NCBI RefSeq assembly: GCF_900187045.1 | Contig: NZ_LT906453.1 | Location: forward strand, 620,001 to 684,000 | Reading direction: 5' to 3' | Origin: Dermatophilus congolensis | GTDB taxonomy: Bacteria > Actinomycetota > Actinomycetes > Actinomycetales > Dermatophilaceae | DNA length: 64,000 nucleotides | Part shown: piece by piece, positions 1-8,887 of the stretch | How the letters are laid out: each line of letters begins with the position of its first letter | Position numbering within the stretch: the stretch's first letter is position 1 | Notes under the pieces: model-generated | Databases searched by the model: none | Seen by the model: only the letters and a program-made list of their open reading frames with translations | What the model was told of the DNA's origin: nothing | Made by a program: the position numbers and the translations under genes

Positions 1-338
1 AGGCCCCCGGAGTTGCCGTCGCCGGTGACGAGGATGCGTTCGGCGAGGTTGGCGTTCCACAGTTGTAGAGCAACATCGAGGCGGGCAGCCAGGAACGGGC
101 TGGGGCGTCCTTCGGGATAGGCCTGGGCGCCGAGAACCATGACGGTGGCTGGGTGTAGGCCCTCGTTGGTGGGGCGGTCGGTTGTGATGCCGAGTTGGTG
201 GGTGGAGAAAACACGCCATTGGGAGGCTCGATAGATCCACAAGCTGGATCCGGCCATGGCGAGGCTGATGCCTCCGAGCGTGACGCCAGTGGTGAGCAGG
301 GTGTAGACGAGGGGTTTTGGCAGTGTGGTGTTTTTCAT
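1..338 (-). CDS. YdcF/SanA-like DUF218 membrane protein (partial)
   Basis: The ATG at 338 opens a frame that runs off the left edge of the window, so only the first 112 residues are visible. Residues about 8-36 form one membrane segment. They are followed by VMVLGAQAYPEG and later ILVTGDGNSGG, the two conserved stretches at the start of the DUF218 fold (SanA, YdcF, ElyC). SanA and ElyC relatives affect envelope barrier function, but no biochemical role can be assigned here. Its ATG overlaps the stop of the UDP-glucose pyrophosphorylase gene as ATGA, so the two are probably translationally coupled in one operon. Confidence 0.8.
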   Translation of the reverse strand, partial: MKNTTLPKPLVYTLLTTGVTLGGISLAMAGSSLWIYRASQWRVFSTHQLGITTDRPTNEGLHPATVMVLGAQAYPEGRPSPFLAARLDVALQLWNANLAERILVTGDGNSGG

Positions 339-1729
339 GGCAAATGCGTTCCGGCAGGAACGGTTCTAGCTCCGTCGTGTTCTGTGGCGGTCAGGGTGGT
401 TGTTCCGGTGATGACGATGTCGTTTTCGAATGTCCAGTCACCTTCAATGGTGAGGGATTCTGCCTGGCGTAGGGAAGGCGGTCCGGCGGGGAAGCGTGCT
501 TCGAAGTCGGCGATTTTCTTGTAGTGGTTGGGGTCTAGGGTGATGGTGGGGGCGGTGTTGGCGGTCATGACCAGGTGTCCGTGTGCGTCTCGGTGGTAGA
601 CGTCGGAACGGATGAGCAGGAGCTCGTTGGTGGTTTTGACTGGAAGGAAACGGGATCGGGGGACTTCGATGGCGGTGGCGTCGTCGAAGATTTCGATGGC
701 TGCGCCCATGGCAGATTCGATTTGGATGACGGGGGTGGTGGTGGCGTCTTTGGGGTCGACCGTTTTTCGGTTGGTGATCATAGGCAGGCCGATGGCGCCG
801 TTTTTGTGTTGGAGGGTGCGCAGAAGTGCAGGCAGGTGGAGCCAGAGGGTGTTGGTGTTGAAGTAGGCGTGCTTGGTGATGTCTTGGAAGTCATCGAGGT
901 CTTCGGGCAGGGTTTGGGCGACTTCGCGTAGGACGAGCCGGTTGTCGCTGAGTCGTTGGGCGAGGTGGCCGCCTTTGCGGTCCATTGGGGTGCGTTTGCA
1001 CACTTCCATGGCAAAGGCTGATCCGGTGGAGGCGAACCAGCCCGCTAGTTGGGCATTGGGTGCGGCTCCGAGGTTGTCTGCGTTGGAGACGTTGGCGTAT
1101 TCGTATCCGGCTTCGATGAGTTGTTCGAGGATGCCGGTGTCTAGCAGCGAGGGGTAGAGGTCGCCGTGGCCAGGTGGGCACCATTCGAGGGCGGGGTCGG
1201 TGGGCCAGCTGACTGGTTCAAGGGTGTTGGCGTGGAGCTTGGGTTCTTGGGATTGCAGGAAGTCAATAGGTAGGTCTTCGACGGCTAGGTGAGGGTATTT
1301 TTTCAGGGCTTGGAGGGTGTCGGTTTGGGTGTTGAAGCTGTTCATGAACAGCAGGGGGAGGGGGGCTGCGTAGGTTGCGCGGGCTTTGGTGATTTGGTCG
1401 ACGATGATGTCGAGGAAGTTCATGCCCTCGCGCACAGGCAGCAGTGTTTTGGCTTTGTCTAGGCCCATGGAGGTGCCTAGGCCGCCGTTGAGTTTGATGA
1501 TGACGGTTTTTTTCAGGGCGGCGGCGTCGGCTTCGGGGTCGCTGCTTCTTTCGGCGAGGGTGGGCAGTTCCCGGATAGGGGTGATGCTCTCTTCGGGGAT
1601 GAGTCCGGTGCTGCCGGAAGCGAGTTGATGGTAGTAGGACTCGAATGTGGCGATCGCTGCGGGGCTAGCTCCGGCGTCCTGCATTTTTTGGCGTGCGTGC
1701 TGTAGTCCGGGAGGCGTGATCGCTGTCAT
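335..1729 (-). CDS. UTP--glucose-1-phosphate uridylyltransferase (UDPGP family)
   Basis: This 464-residue protein belongs to the eukaryote-like UDPGP family rather than the GalU family. The nucleotide-binding signature KLNGGLGTSMGLDKAKTLLP lies at about residues 77-96, and NADNLGAAPN at about 216-225 matches the uridine-binding region. It makes UDP-glucose from UTP and glucose-1-phosphate in the cytosol, feeding glycans, glycolipids and trehalose. The length is normal for the family. It is third in a minus-strand operon behind two small membrane proteins, and its stop overlaps the start of the DUF218 gene. Use of this enzyme type is typical of some actinobacteria such as bifidobacteria. Confidence 0.92.
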   Translation of the reverse strand: MTAITPPGLQHARQKMQDAGASPAAIATFESYYHQLASGSTGLIPEESITPIRELPTLAERSSDPEADAAALKKTVIIKLNGGLGTSMGLDKAKTLLPVREGMNFLDIIVDQITKARATYAAPLPLLFMNSFNTQTDTLQALKKYPHLAVEDLPIDFLQSQEPKLHANTLEPVSWPTDPALEWCPPGHGDLYPSLLDTGILEQLIEAGYEYANVSNADNLGAAPNAQLAGWFASTGSAFAMEVCKRTPMDRKGGHLAQRLSDNRLVLREVAQTLPEDLDDFQDITKHAYFNTNTLWLHLPALLRTLQHKNGAIGLPMITNRKTVDPKDATTTPVIQIESAMGAAIEIFDDATAIEVPRSRFLPVKTTNELLLIRSDVYHRDAHGHLVMTANTAPTITLDPNHYKKIADFEARFPAGPPSLRQAESLTIEGDWTFENDIVITGTTTLTATEHDGARTVPAGTHLP

Positions 1730-1780
1730 GGCCCGATCTTAGGTGTGGATGAGTGGTTTGGGCGGGGGTCTGCTGGTGGG

Positions 1781-2191
1781 TCAGGGTGTGTTGCGTGGGG
1801 GAGCGGTGCGGCGCAGCCAACGCAGCACAAGGACGGGCAGGATGAGGGGTAGGAGTAGGTATCCGATGCCGTAGTAAGACCAGACGGTGGCGCGGGGAAA
1901 GAGCTGGGGCTGGAGGATGCTCAGGGTGCCGATGATGAGCACGCCCGCTAGCTCGATGAGGCATATGGTGCGCAGCGCGGCGCGGGAGCCTGGGTGTCCC
2001 CAGCGCAGGAGAAGCACCAGCGCGATGACGTAGATGGTGGCTGACAGGGCCGAGAGAGTGTAGGCCAAGGGTGCTTGGGCGGCGTTGGTCGCTAGCTGGT
2101 AGACGGCGCGTGAGGTGGCGCCAACGGCGAAGACGCCATAGATGAGGGTGAAGAGGCGTCCAGGGCCGGAGGTCGTGTCGGTGGTGTTCAT
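1781..2191 (-). CDS. Four-helix membrane protein, unknown function
   Basis: The product has 136 residues, with a short polar N-terminus and four predicted membrane segments at about residues 13-35, 42-62, 75-95 and 105-125. It ends in a basic tail, RWLRRTAPPRNTP. The ATG at 2191 shares one base with the stop of the preceding gene (TGATG), which supports this start over a much longer upstream frame of low-complexity sequence. I do not recognise a named family. It could be an accessory to the envelope-related genes that follow in the operon. Confidence 0.72.
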   Translation of the reverse strand: MNTTDTTSGPGRLFTLIYGVFAVGATSRAVYQLATNAAQAPLAYTLSALSATIYVIALVLLLRWGHPGSRAALRTICLIELAGVLIIGTLSILQPQLFPRATVWSYYGIGYLLLPLILPVLVLRWLRRTAPPRNTP

Positions 2192-2577
2192 CAGTGACTC
2201 ACGTTGAGGTAGCCGAATGGGATTCCGAGGGTTTGGACTTGGCGGATGAGCATGAAGGTGGCGATGAGGGTGGCAACGCCGATGATCGCTAGTCCCCAGC
2301 GGTCGAGCTTTTTGTAGGTGAGGGCGAAGCCAGCGGGAACGATCAAAGGGGTGCTGATGAGGTAGCTGATGTGCGTTGCGATGCTTGGGATGTGGTGGGC
2401 TTCGCCAGTTATGAGGGCGATGATGTCGACGATGACACCAGCAAGGACCACGAGGGTGCAGATAGCGGTTACTGCCAGGCCGATAGGGCGGGGAATGGCA
2501 GGTGGAATAGCCAGCAGGAGGGTTAGGCCAGCCAAGCAGGCGGTGATGATGGAGATGGCTTCGAGGGCTGCGATCAT
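2191..2577 (-). CDS. Small four-helix membrane protein, unknown function
   Basis: This 128-residue protein is almost entirely hydrophobic, with four predicted helices (about residues 7-27, 33-54, 67-87 and 97-115) separated by short loops, one with two adjacent histidines (EAHHIP). It appears to be the first gene of the minus-strand operon that also holds UDP-glucose pyrophosphorylase. The region upstream (2578-2797) is non-coding and must hold the promoter. It is AT-rich around 2631-2650. No function can be assigned. Confidence 0.7.
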   Translation of the reverse strand: MIAALEAISIITACLAGLTLLLAIPPAIPRPIGLAVTAICTLVVLAGVIVDIIALITGEAHHIPSIATHISYLISTPLIVPAGFALTYKKLDRWGLAIIGVATLIATFMLIRQVQTLGIPFGYLNVSH

Positions 2578-2797
2578 TGCGGCGCGGCTCCTGCGTGTGG
2601 ACGGGCGGGGTAGCCCCCACTGTACGTCCGAAAATTAGTGAAATTTTTTCTTGGACGGGTGTAACACTTCGGTGGCGGTGCCGATGTAGAGAGTGTCAGC
2701 GCGGGCGCGGCTACGGGGAAGCGAAGTCGTTCGTGTTGATGCGAGTCAGTGACGTAAGGGGGATCGCGTCACTGGTTCTACTGGGAGGGATCGTGAC

Positions 2798-2838
2798 GGC
2801 CCGGCTTAGCTCGGTGGGGGAACCGAGTTGGCCGGGCC
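2798..2838 (-). terminator. Nested hairpin downstream of map
   Basis: The arms GGCCCGGC (2798-2805) and GCCGGGCC (2831-2838) pair perfectly. Inside them CTCGGT and ACCGAG form a second stem. The hairpin starts about 20 bases past the map stop codon on the minus strand. There is no U-tract, so it may stabilise the 3' end or need Rho. Confidence 0.55.
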
Positions 2839-2858
2839 TCACACGTGTTACGGGGTGA

Positions 2859-3638
2859 TTAGACGCCATCGGGTCGTGCTGTCAGCACGATCGGGCCTTC
2901 TTCTGTGATGGCGACGGTGTGTTCAGAGTGGGCACCGCGTGAGCCGTCTTTGCTTCGCAGGGTCCAGGTGTCTTCTGGGTCGGTGTAGATCTCGTGGGTT
3001 GTGGCCATTAGCCACGGTTCGATCGCGATGACCAGGCCGGGTCGCAGTTTCAATCCGCGGCCGGGGCGGCCATCGTTGGGCACGTGTGGTTCTCCGTGCA
3101 TGGTTCGGCCTACCCCATGTCCCCCGAACTGGGTGTTCACGCTGTACCCCTGCGAGCGGGAGTACTCCCCGATAGCTGCGGAGATGTCGCCGAGTTTGTT
3201 TCCCACACGTGCTTTGTCGATCGCGCGGCAGAGGGCCTCTTCGGTGGTGGCGATGAGTCGTTGGTCTTCTTCGCGGGGGGTCCCCACAATGATCGAGCGT
3301 GCCGAGTCAGCCACCCAGCCATCGACAGACACCGCGAAGTCCAAGCACAACAAATCTCCATCTTGGAGGACCTGGTTTCGGGGGCGCCCGTGGAGGACAG
3401 CGTCGTTGACCGACAGACAGATCACGTGACCGAACTTCGAGCCACCGAAGCTGGGGTGATAGTCCAAGTAACAGCTCTGCGCGCCCCGCTCTTTAACCAG
3501 TTCGTGTGCACGTGCATCAATGTCGAGCAGGTTGTCTCCCACTCGCACTTCGGCGGCTAGCGTCGCCAATGTCGCGGCAACGAACTCACCGGCCGGACGC
3601 ATCGCCTCGATCTCGGCAGCAGTGCGGTACTCGAGCAT
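2859..3638 (-). CDS. map: Type I methionine aminopeptidase
   Basis: The enzyme removes the initiator methionine from nascent proteins in the cytosol. The dinuclear metal ligands are all visible: the Asp pair in CLDFAVSVDGWVADSAR, His in GGHGVGRTMHGEPH, Glu in VIAIEPW and Glu in EHTVAITEEGP. The length of 259 residues is normal. I chose the ATG at 3638 over the in-frame ATG at 3644 because the AAGGGA ribosome-binding site then lies at a normal distance. Starting at 3644 would leave almost no spacer. Peptide deformylase, the enzyme acting just before it, is encoded 4 kb away at 6960. Confidence 0.96.
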   Translation of the reverse strand: MLEYRTAAEIEAMRPAGEFVAATLATLAAEVRVGDNLLDIDARAHELVKERGAQSCYLDYHPSFGGSKFGHVICLSVNDAVLHGRPRNQVLQDGDLLCLDFAVSVDGWVADSARSIIVGTPREEDQRLIATTEEALCRAIDKARVGNKLGDISAAIGEYSRSQGYSVNTQFGGHGVGRTMHGEPHVPNDGRPGRGLKLRPGLVIAIEPWLMATTHEIYTDPEDTWTLRSKDGSRGAHSEHTVAITEEGPIVLTARPDGV

Positions 3639-3952
3639 CCACATTCCCTTTCTTATGGTTCATCACGCCCCACTTACCCGCTCACGGCCAGCCCAACTCT
3701 GTGCGCGGTTGCTGTGACAGACAATTCCGGCGCATTCAGGCCCCCATATCCCTATGTGGGTGCATCGGGGATAGACCACTGCCTGGCGGCCTCACTAGAC
3801 TCCAATACGCTGCTCACGAGATGCGAGCAGCTAGCCGCCCGAACATGATCCTTGTGTCTTACGGCGGTATGAATGGGGTCGTTATCACCAGGCTACGCGG
3901 GGGGAGCGCACTGGTGAAGACCCACTCACCAGCGGGGGAATGGACGGTATAG
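3639..3952. other. Divergent intergenic region between map and the flippase
   Basis: No convincing gene is present in this 314-base gap. A perfect 7-bp dyad (GCTGCTC 3809-3815, GAGCAGC 3825-3831) and a weaker TATCCC/GGGGATA pair near 3750-3775 are the only structures seen. An open frame running into 3952 has no homologous look and ends exactly before the GTG of the next gene. Both outward promoters must lie here. Confidence 0.5.
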
Positions 3953-5242
3953 GTGCGCAAACTAGCAACGCGTGCAAGCTGGAATCTGATTGACCAGGGG
4001 GTCTACTCACTGGCCAACATGTTCCTGAGCATCGTGGTGGCGCGCCACGTCGGAGACGAATCTTTTGGTGCCTTCGCCATCGGGTTCCTTATCTACGGCA
4101 TCGGAGTAGCAGTCGCGAAGTCTGCCTCCGGCCAACCCCTGCAAATTCATCACAGTGCAGACAGCATCGAACAGTTCCGAGAAGCCACCGCACGCGCCAA
4201 CGGAGCCACTCTCGCGATGGGGCTGCTCGGCTCAGCTATCTGCCTGCTGGCCGGGCTCGGTATCGGAGGGGCAGTCGGTCACGTACTTCTCGCACTGGCG
4301 CCATGCCTACCCGCCCTCATGGTGCAGGACAACTTCAGGATGGCGTTCTTCGCCAACGGGCAACCCCACTTAGCTGCCCTCATCGACGTGATCAAAGCGG
4401 TCCTGCAGTTCGGATTCCTCTTCGCTCTTGTTGCCCTCGGCTGGACCGAAGTTGGCATCCTCACTCTCAGCTGGGGAGTAGCTGGAGTTCTGTCAGCCAT
4501 CGTTGGCGCGTTGCTGCTGCGCAGCTGGCCTCGACTCAGCGCCACCGGCGACTGGTTCCGCGACAAACGTGACCTGGTCAAGTACCTCTTCGGTATGTAT
4601 GTCCTCGGGCTCGGCGCAGCACAGCTAGGGCAGCTACTCATCCCCGTTTTAGGCAGCACCCGCGACTCCGGATCAATCCGTGGCGTGGACACCCTGCGCG
4701 GCCCACTCAATGTTCTGGGCCAGGCTGCGCTCGCATTCGCTGTGCCGGAGATCTCTCGTCGCGCAGAGATGGGGCCCAAAGCCCGCATGCGCGGGATGTG
4801 GGCGCTGTCCATCGGGACAGGGCTTCTTTCAGCGTTCTACGTGACTGTTTTGCTGCTTATCCCGCACGATGTGGGCCTAGCCCTTTTGAACGAAACCTGG
4901 GATGGCACCCGCGAAGTGATCCTGCCCATGGGTGTCCTTTCTGTTGTAGCGAGCTTCACCTCCGGGGCAGGCGCGTTGCTGCTGGGTATGGGGCTAGCTC
5001 GCCGCACATTCCGCATCAACGTGCTTAAAGCCCCGCTTTTGCTGGCGATGCTCATTCCGGGAACGTACTTTTGGGGGGCGTTCGGTGCGGCCTGGTCGAT
5101 GGCGCTCGCGGAGATCATCATCATGCCGTTCTGGTATTGGGCTGCCATCCGGGGTGCTTACGGTCACTATGACCATGAGATTGAGCGTGATCACGCCTCT
5201 GAGGCTTCTGCTGAAAAAACGAAGGAAGACAACGCCTCCTGA
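3953..5242 (+). CDS. Polysaccharide flippase-like membrane protein (MOP superfamily)
   Basis: This 429-residue protein has about 12 hydrophobic segments and opens with ASWNLIDQGVYSLANMFLS, a start typical of Wzx-like oligosaccharide and teichoic-acid flippases of the MOP exporter superfamily. It is expected to move a lipid-linked glycan across the membrane. The start is a GTG with only a weak purine-rich stretch upstream. The C-terminal 25 residues are charged and cytosolic. The polysaccharide deacetylase lipoprotein follows 100 bases downstream, consistent with a role in making or modifying an envelope glycan. The substrate is unknown. Confidence 0.8.
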   Translation: MRKLATRASWNLIDQGVYSLANMFLSIVVARHVGDESFGAFAIGFLIYGIGVAVAKSASGQPLQIHHSADSIEQFREATARANGATLAMGLLGSAICLLAGLGIGGAVGHVLLALAPCLPALMVQDNFRMAFFANGQPHLAALIDVIKAVLQFGFLFALVALGWTEVGILTLSWGVAGVLSAIVGALLLRSWPRLSATGDWFRDKRDLVKYLFGMYVLGLGAAQLGQLLIPVLGSTRDSGSIRGVDTLRGPLNVLGQAALAFAVPEISRRAEMGPKARMRGMWALSIGTGLLSAFYVTVLLLIPHDVGLALLNETWDGTREVILPMGVLSVVASFTSGAGALLLGMGLARRTFRINVLKAPLLLAMLIPGTYFWGAFGAAWSMALAEIIIMPFWYWAAIRGAYGHYDHEIERDHASEASAEKTKEDNAS

Positions 5243-5344
5243 GCGCAGGGCTCGGCGCGTCGATAGGGTCGCTGCGGTATCCGCTGACGTTGCATGCATA
5301 CCCTTCCCGTGTATAGACGATGACACGGGAACAGGTGATTCACG

Positions 5345-6259
5345 ATGGAGACCCCCCTCAACGACACGCCTACGCTCACCCGCCGCACAGTGATCAGCGG
5401 AGCCTTAGGGGTAACTGGCCTGGCATGCCTAAGCGCCTGCGGAGCAAACAACAAAACCGCAGACCAAGGCACAAACGGCCACAACGACTCGTCTTCTACA
5501 CAAAACCCAACAAACACCCCCGGTACACCTGCCCAAATGGCAGCCCGAACCATCGTTCCCGTCCTGTGCTACCACCAGGTTCGCGACTGGACCAGCGAAG
5601 ACACCGAGTACACACGCAGCATCCTCGTGCTTCCCCCAGACAGGTTCTCCGCACAGCTAGACGCCATCAAAAACGCTGGCTACACCACCATCTCTGGTGA
5701 CCAGTACCACCAACACATCACGACAGGTGCACCGTTACCACCCAAACCAGTGATGCTCACCTTCGATGACGGCAAAGACAACCAACACGCACACGCCTTC
5801 CGCATCCTCAAAGAAAAAGGCATGACCGGCACCTTCTTCATCATGACCGTCGTAATCGGCAACAACGGATGGGTCACCAAAGCCAACATCAAAGAAATGG
5901 CCGACGCCGGAATGACCATCGGTGCCCACACCTGGGACCACCACCGCGTCGACCAATTCACCCAATCCCAGCTGCAACAACAACTTCTCGGCCCCAGACA
6001 AACACTGGAAAAAATCACCGGGAAACCCGTTCTCGACCTCGCCTACCCCTATGGAGTCTGGGACGCTGATGGCGCCGACCTAGTGAAAAAAGCCGGATAT
6101 CGGGCGGCTTACCAACTTCAAGACAAACCCGTTGACCCAACCCGGCCGCTCTACACCATCCGCCGCCAACTCGCTGGCGCCACAATCACTGCCGAAAACA
6201 TGCCAAAGACCCTGCAAGGATTCGCCACCGCCGGGAAAGACTCTCGCTACAGCGGCTAG
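5345..6259 (+). CDS. Polysaccharide deacetylase lipoprotein (NodB domain)
   Basis: The 304-residue product has a twin-arginine signal (LTRRTVISG) that ends in a lipobox (CLSAC, Cys at about residue 29), so it is probably exported folded by Tat and lipidated. A Ser/Thr/Asn-rich linker follows. The NodB domain spans about residues 70-290. It shows motif 1 with the metal Asp pair (LTFDDG), motif 2 GAHTWDHH with the two metal histidines, and the later DLAYPYG motif. It is expected to remove acetyl groups from an extracellular N-acetylated glycan. It lies directly downstream of the flippase gene. Confidence 0.9.
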   Translation: METPLNDTPTLTRRTVISGALGVTGLACLSACGANNKTADQGTNGHNDSSSTQNPTNTPGTPAQMAARTIVPVLCYHQVRDWTSEDTEYTRSILVLPPDRFSAQLDAIKNAGYTTISGDQYHQHITTGAPLPPKPVMLTFDDGKDNQHAHAFRILKEKGMTGTFFIMTVVIGNNGWVTKANIKEMADAGMTIGAHTWDHHRVDQFTQSQLQQQLLGPRQTLEKITGKPVLDLAYPYGVWDADGADLVKKAGYRAAYQLQDKPVDPTRPLYTIRRQLAGATITAENMPKTLQGFATAGKDSRYSG

Positions 6260-6325
6260 GTCGCCGGTCTCGAAGCGCTCCGCAGCAGACGCGCGCCGCC
6301 CCTAGAAGGACAGTAGGGTGACCGC

Positions 6326-6820
6326 ATGCACACCGAGGCGGAGAACTGGCGGTCCGATCGCGTTGGCTCTGCCCTGCGCGGAGAGAACCCCACGGTCATG
6401 AGGCGCTTACCTACGGGATTTGCCGTCATCGGTGACGCGCAACACTTCCCTGGATACTGCGTCCTCATCACCGATGACCCGCAGGCCACCTCCATCACAG
6501 ATCTTCTCGTCTCCAAACAGGAAGCATTCCTCGCCGACGCTGCCCTCCTAGCCCGCGCCGTCGAGAAGGTAATGCGTGGACGCGACCCGCAGTTCCGCCG
6601 GATCAACATTGAGATCCAGGGCAACACCGACGCATTTCTGCATGCTCACGTCACCCCACGATTCGATTGGGAGCCTCAGCCATGCGTCCGCTGGCCCGCT
6701 GCTCTGACCTGGTGGGAGGGCATCCCGGACATCGAAACCTGCGGGCTCGGCCCCCAGCACAACGATCTCCGCTCCGAGATCGAATCAGCCATCGATGAAG
6801 AATGCGCCAGGCGTCGATAA
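6326..6820 (+). CDS. HIT-like hydrolase
   Basis: The protein has 164 residues. The motif FLHAHVTPRFDWEP at about residues 109-122 resembles the histidine-triad signature of HIT proteins, which cleave or transfer nucleotides such as diadenosine polyphosphates. The third histidine of the usual His-x-His-x-His is a threonine here, as also seen in actinobacterial relatives carrying HAHLFPRY-type motifs. The N-terminal half (RLPTGFAVIGDAQHFPGYCVLI) matches the HIT beta-sheet. It lies 66 bases behind the deacetylase gene and may share its transcript. The substrate cannot be told from the sequence. Confidence 0.75.
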   Translation: MHTEAENWRSDRVGSALRGENPTVMRRLPTGFAVIGDAQHFPGYCVLITDDPQATSITDLLVSKQEAFLADAALLARAVEKVMRGRDPQFRRINIEIQGNTDAFLHAHVTPRFDWEPQPCVRWPAALTWWEGIPDIETCGLGPQHNDLRSEIESAIDEECARRR

Positions 6821-6959
6821 ACCAGATCCCAGGGCTGGCCCAGTCGAAGGCCACCTTCGACCTGAACTGACCGACTGCGGCAAAAGAGGACGGCGGTGGT
6901 CAAGACTCTGCCGTCCGAAATGACAGGCCGCCCCGGCATCCCGCAGCGGCCCACCACGA

Positions 6960-7610
6960 TCAAGCAGTAGCAGGCGGGTTAGCGGACTGCACCTCAGGAC
7001 CTGTCGACTTGCCTAGATCCTCAGCGTTTTCGTCCCACTCCTGCCACGTCTCGTGACGTTTCTCATCACTTTCGGCCAGAGCGCCCTGCAAGGCATCCTC
7101 GTCCAAGTGATCGACATACAAAATGCCGTTCAAATGGTCGATCTCATGCTGCAGGCAGCGAGCAAACAGCCCCACACCCTCCAGATGAATCGGGTTACCC
7201 CGAATGTCGAAACCATCTGCACGCACCCGCGTAGGACGCGTCAACTCAGCAAACGCACCCGGAACAGACAAACAACCCTCTTTGTCTGTCACCGTCTCGT
7301 CCTCATCCAGCACCGTGTAAGTCGGGTTGCACATGTGACCCACATGCCGCACCTCATACGCGTCAGGGCAGTCATACACAAACAGCCGCAACCCCACACC
7401 AACCTGCGTGGCAGCCAACCCCACCCCGTTAGCGCACTCCATCGTCGCGAACATGTCATTGACCAGTTCGCGCAACTCTTTAGAGCCAAAATCAGTGACG
7501 TCAGCAGCAGGCTCGTGCAGCACGCTTTCCCCACGCACCGTAATCCGCAACCGCTTACCTCGCCGCACCTCCACCAAAGGATCCGGCAGCTTATTCACAG
7601 GCTCACCCAT
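6960..7610 (-). CDS. def: Peptide deformylase
   Basis: The enzyme removes the N-formyl group from new proteins. All three family motifs are present: GVGLAATQVG, EGCLSVPG (metal Cys) and QHEIDHLNG (metal His pair with catalytic Glu). I placed the start at the ATG at 7610 (216 residues, beginning MGEPVN). The frame stays open to an ATG at 7733, but the extra 41 residues are Ser/Arg-rich and unlike the family. The ribosome-binding sites of the candidate starts are all weak, so the N-terminus is uncertain. The C-terminal 35 residues are acidic and extend past the catalytic domain. Confidence 0.95.
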   Translation of the reverse strand: MGEPVNKLPDPLVEVRRGKRLRITVRGESVLHEPAADVTDFGSKELRELVNDMFATMECANGVGLAATQVGVGLRLFVYDCPDAYEVRHVGHMCNPTYTVLDEDETVTDKEGCLSVPGAFAELTRPTRVRADGFDIRGNPIHLEGVGLFARCLQHEIDHLNGILYVDHLDEDALQGALAESDEKRHETWQEWDENAEDLGKSTGPEVQSANPPATA

Positions 7611-7817
7611 GAACCGAGGCCGAGAATCCCGACCTCCCACCAGCGACGATGAACGCGACTGGTCACGGCTGAACGATCCAAAAGAGGAAAAGCTGGGGCA
7701 CATGTAAACCATTGTCCCCGATCCGTGCCCCACGGGAAGACCAGCACGAGCGCCGCGCCGACAACACCTCTAACCAACTCGCCCAAGCCCGGCCAATCCC
7801 CTAGAAGTTCGCAAGAT

Positions 7818-8783
7818 CTACATACCGCTGGGCGTATGGCACACATTCCGCAACGGACGCCCCTGACGCAGCGCCATCACGTTCTGCACAATCAACTCAT
7901 CCGCGCCCAACGGTCGCCCACCAGCAGCATGCGGCGTAATAAACACATTCGGCGCACTCCACAGCGGTGAATGCGATGGCAGCGGCTCCACCGAAGCAAC
8001 ATCCAACGCCGCACCCCCCAAACGTCCCTGACGCAACGCCGCCACCAACGCATCCTCATCCACCGTCGACCCGCGCCCCACATTCACCACCAACGCCGTA
8101 TCAGGCAACAAATCAATCACCCCCGCATCCAACGCCTTCGCTGTCGAGGCAGAATGCGGCAACACCATCACCAACACATCAGTACGCGGCAACACTGACG
8201 CGAACTGATCCGAGGTCACCACCGGAAAACCCGCACGCTCACCGGCAGAACGCGCAACCCCCGTCACCTGCGCACCCAACGCCTGCAGCACCGGCGCCAA
8301 CGTCTGACCAATGCTGCCAAACCCCCACACCGTCACCCGCGCACCAATCAGCGTGGTCGCCCGACCGTCTCCACGACGCATCGTCTGCACACCACCAATG
8401 TCCTCATTCCACTCACAACGCTCCTGGCTCACCCACGCTTGCGGGAACTGCCGCAGCAACGCCAAAACCAGCGCAAGAGCATGCTCAGCCACCGGACGAT
8501 CATGCAGACCAACACCGGTACAAACCGTCACATCCTCCCCAAACTCTGCAGCCAACACCGCATCCGGGCCAGCCGCTAACGCCTGCACTAACCGAAGATC
8601 GTTCATTCTGGCCGCAGCATCGGCCAACACCTGCGGCCCCTGCCCCCACACCACCAACACCTGCGCATCACGATGCTGCGGCGGCACCCCACCGGATCCG
8701 GAATACCGCACCACCTCCACCCCAGAACCAGCCGGGAAAATCGGCGCAGGACCGGTGTATTCCACAGGAAGCAAAACCTTCAT
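7818..8783 (-). CDS. D-isomer-specific 2-hydroxyacid dehydrogenase family protein
   Basis: The 321-residue protein has the NAD-binding motif GFGSIG in the middle and the catalytic Arg (VGRGSTVDED), Glu (ASVEPLP) and His (ITPHAAGG) of the family near the C-terminus. It probably interconverts a 2-oxoacid and a D-2-hydroxyacid with NAD(P)H. The substrate cannot be inferred. The ATG at 8783 is preferred to that at 8798 because GAGGGG lies seven bases upstream of it. The gene sits 84 bases from def and divergently from the glycyl-tRNA synthetase. Confidence 0.88.
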   Translation of the reverse strand: MKVLLPVEYTGPAPIFPAGSGVEVVRYSGSGGVPPQHRDAQVLVVWGQGPQVLADAAARMNDLRLVQALAAGPDAVLAAEFGEDVTVCTGVGLHDRPVAEHALALVLALLRQFPQAWVSQERCEWNEDIGGVQTMRRGDGRATTLIGARVTVWGFGSIGQTLAPVLQALGAQVTGVARSAGERAGFPVVTSDQFASVLPRTDVLVMVLPHSASTAKALDAGVIDLLPDTALVVNVGRGSTVDEDALVAALRQGRLGGAALDVASVEPLPSHSPLWSAPNVFITPHAAGGRPLGADELIVQNVMALRQGRPLRNVCHTPSGM

Positions 8784-8887
8784 CAATGAACCCCTCACTC
8801 AGCAACGTTGCATCAACCACGTTCACCCCCACCCCACACCGCGCGCAATAGACACGCCCACAAACACAACTGCACACCACGCACAGC

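Noticed and set aside
3506-3952. Open frame ending just before the flippase GTG
   Set aside because: Begins antisense to map, with no ribosome-binding site and no protein-like composition.
7967-8851. 294-codon plus-strand frame opposite the 2-hydroxyacid dehydrogenase
   Set aside because: Pro/His/Thr-only product; the minus-strand frame has all family motifs.
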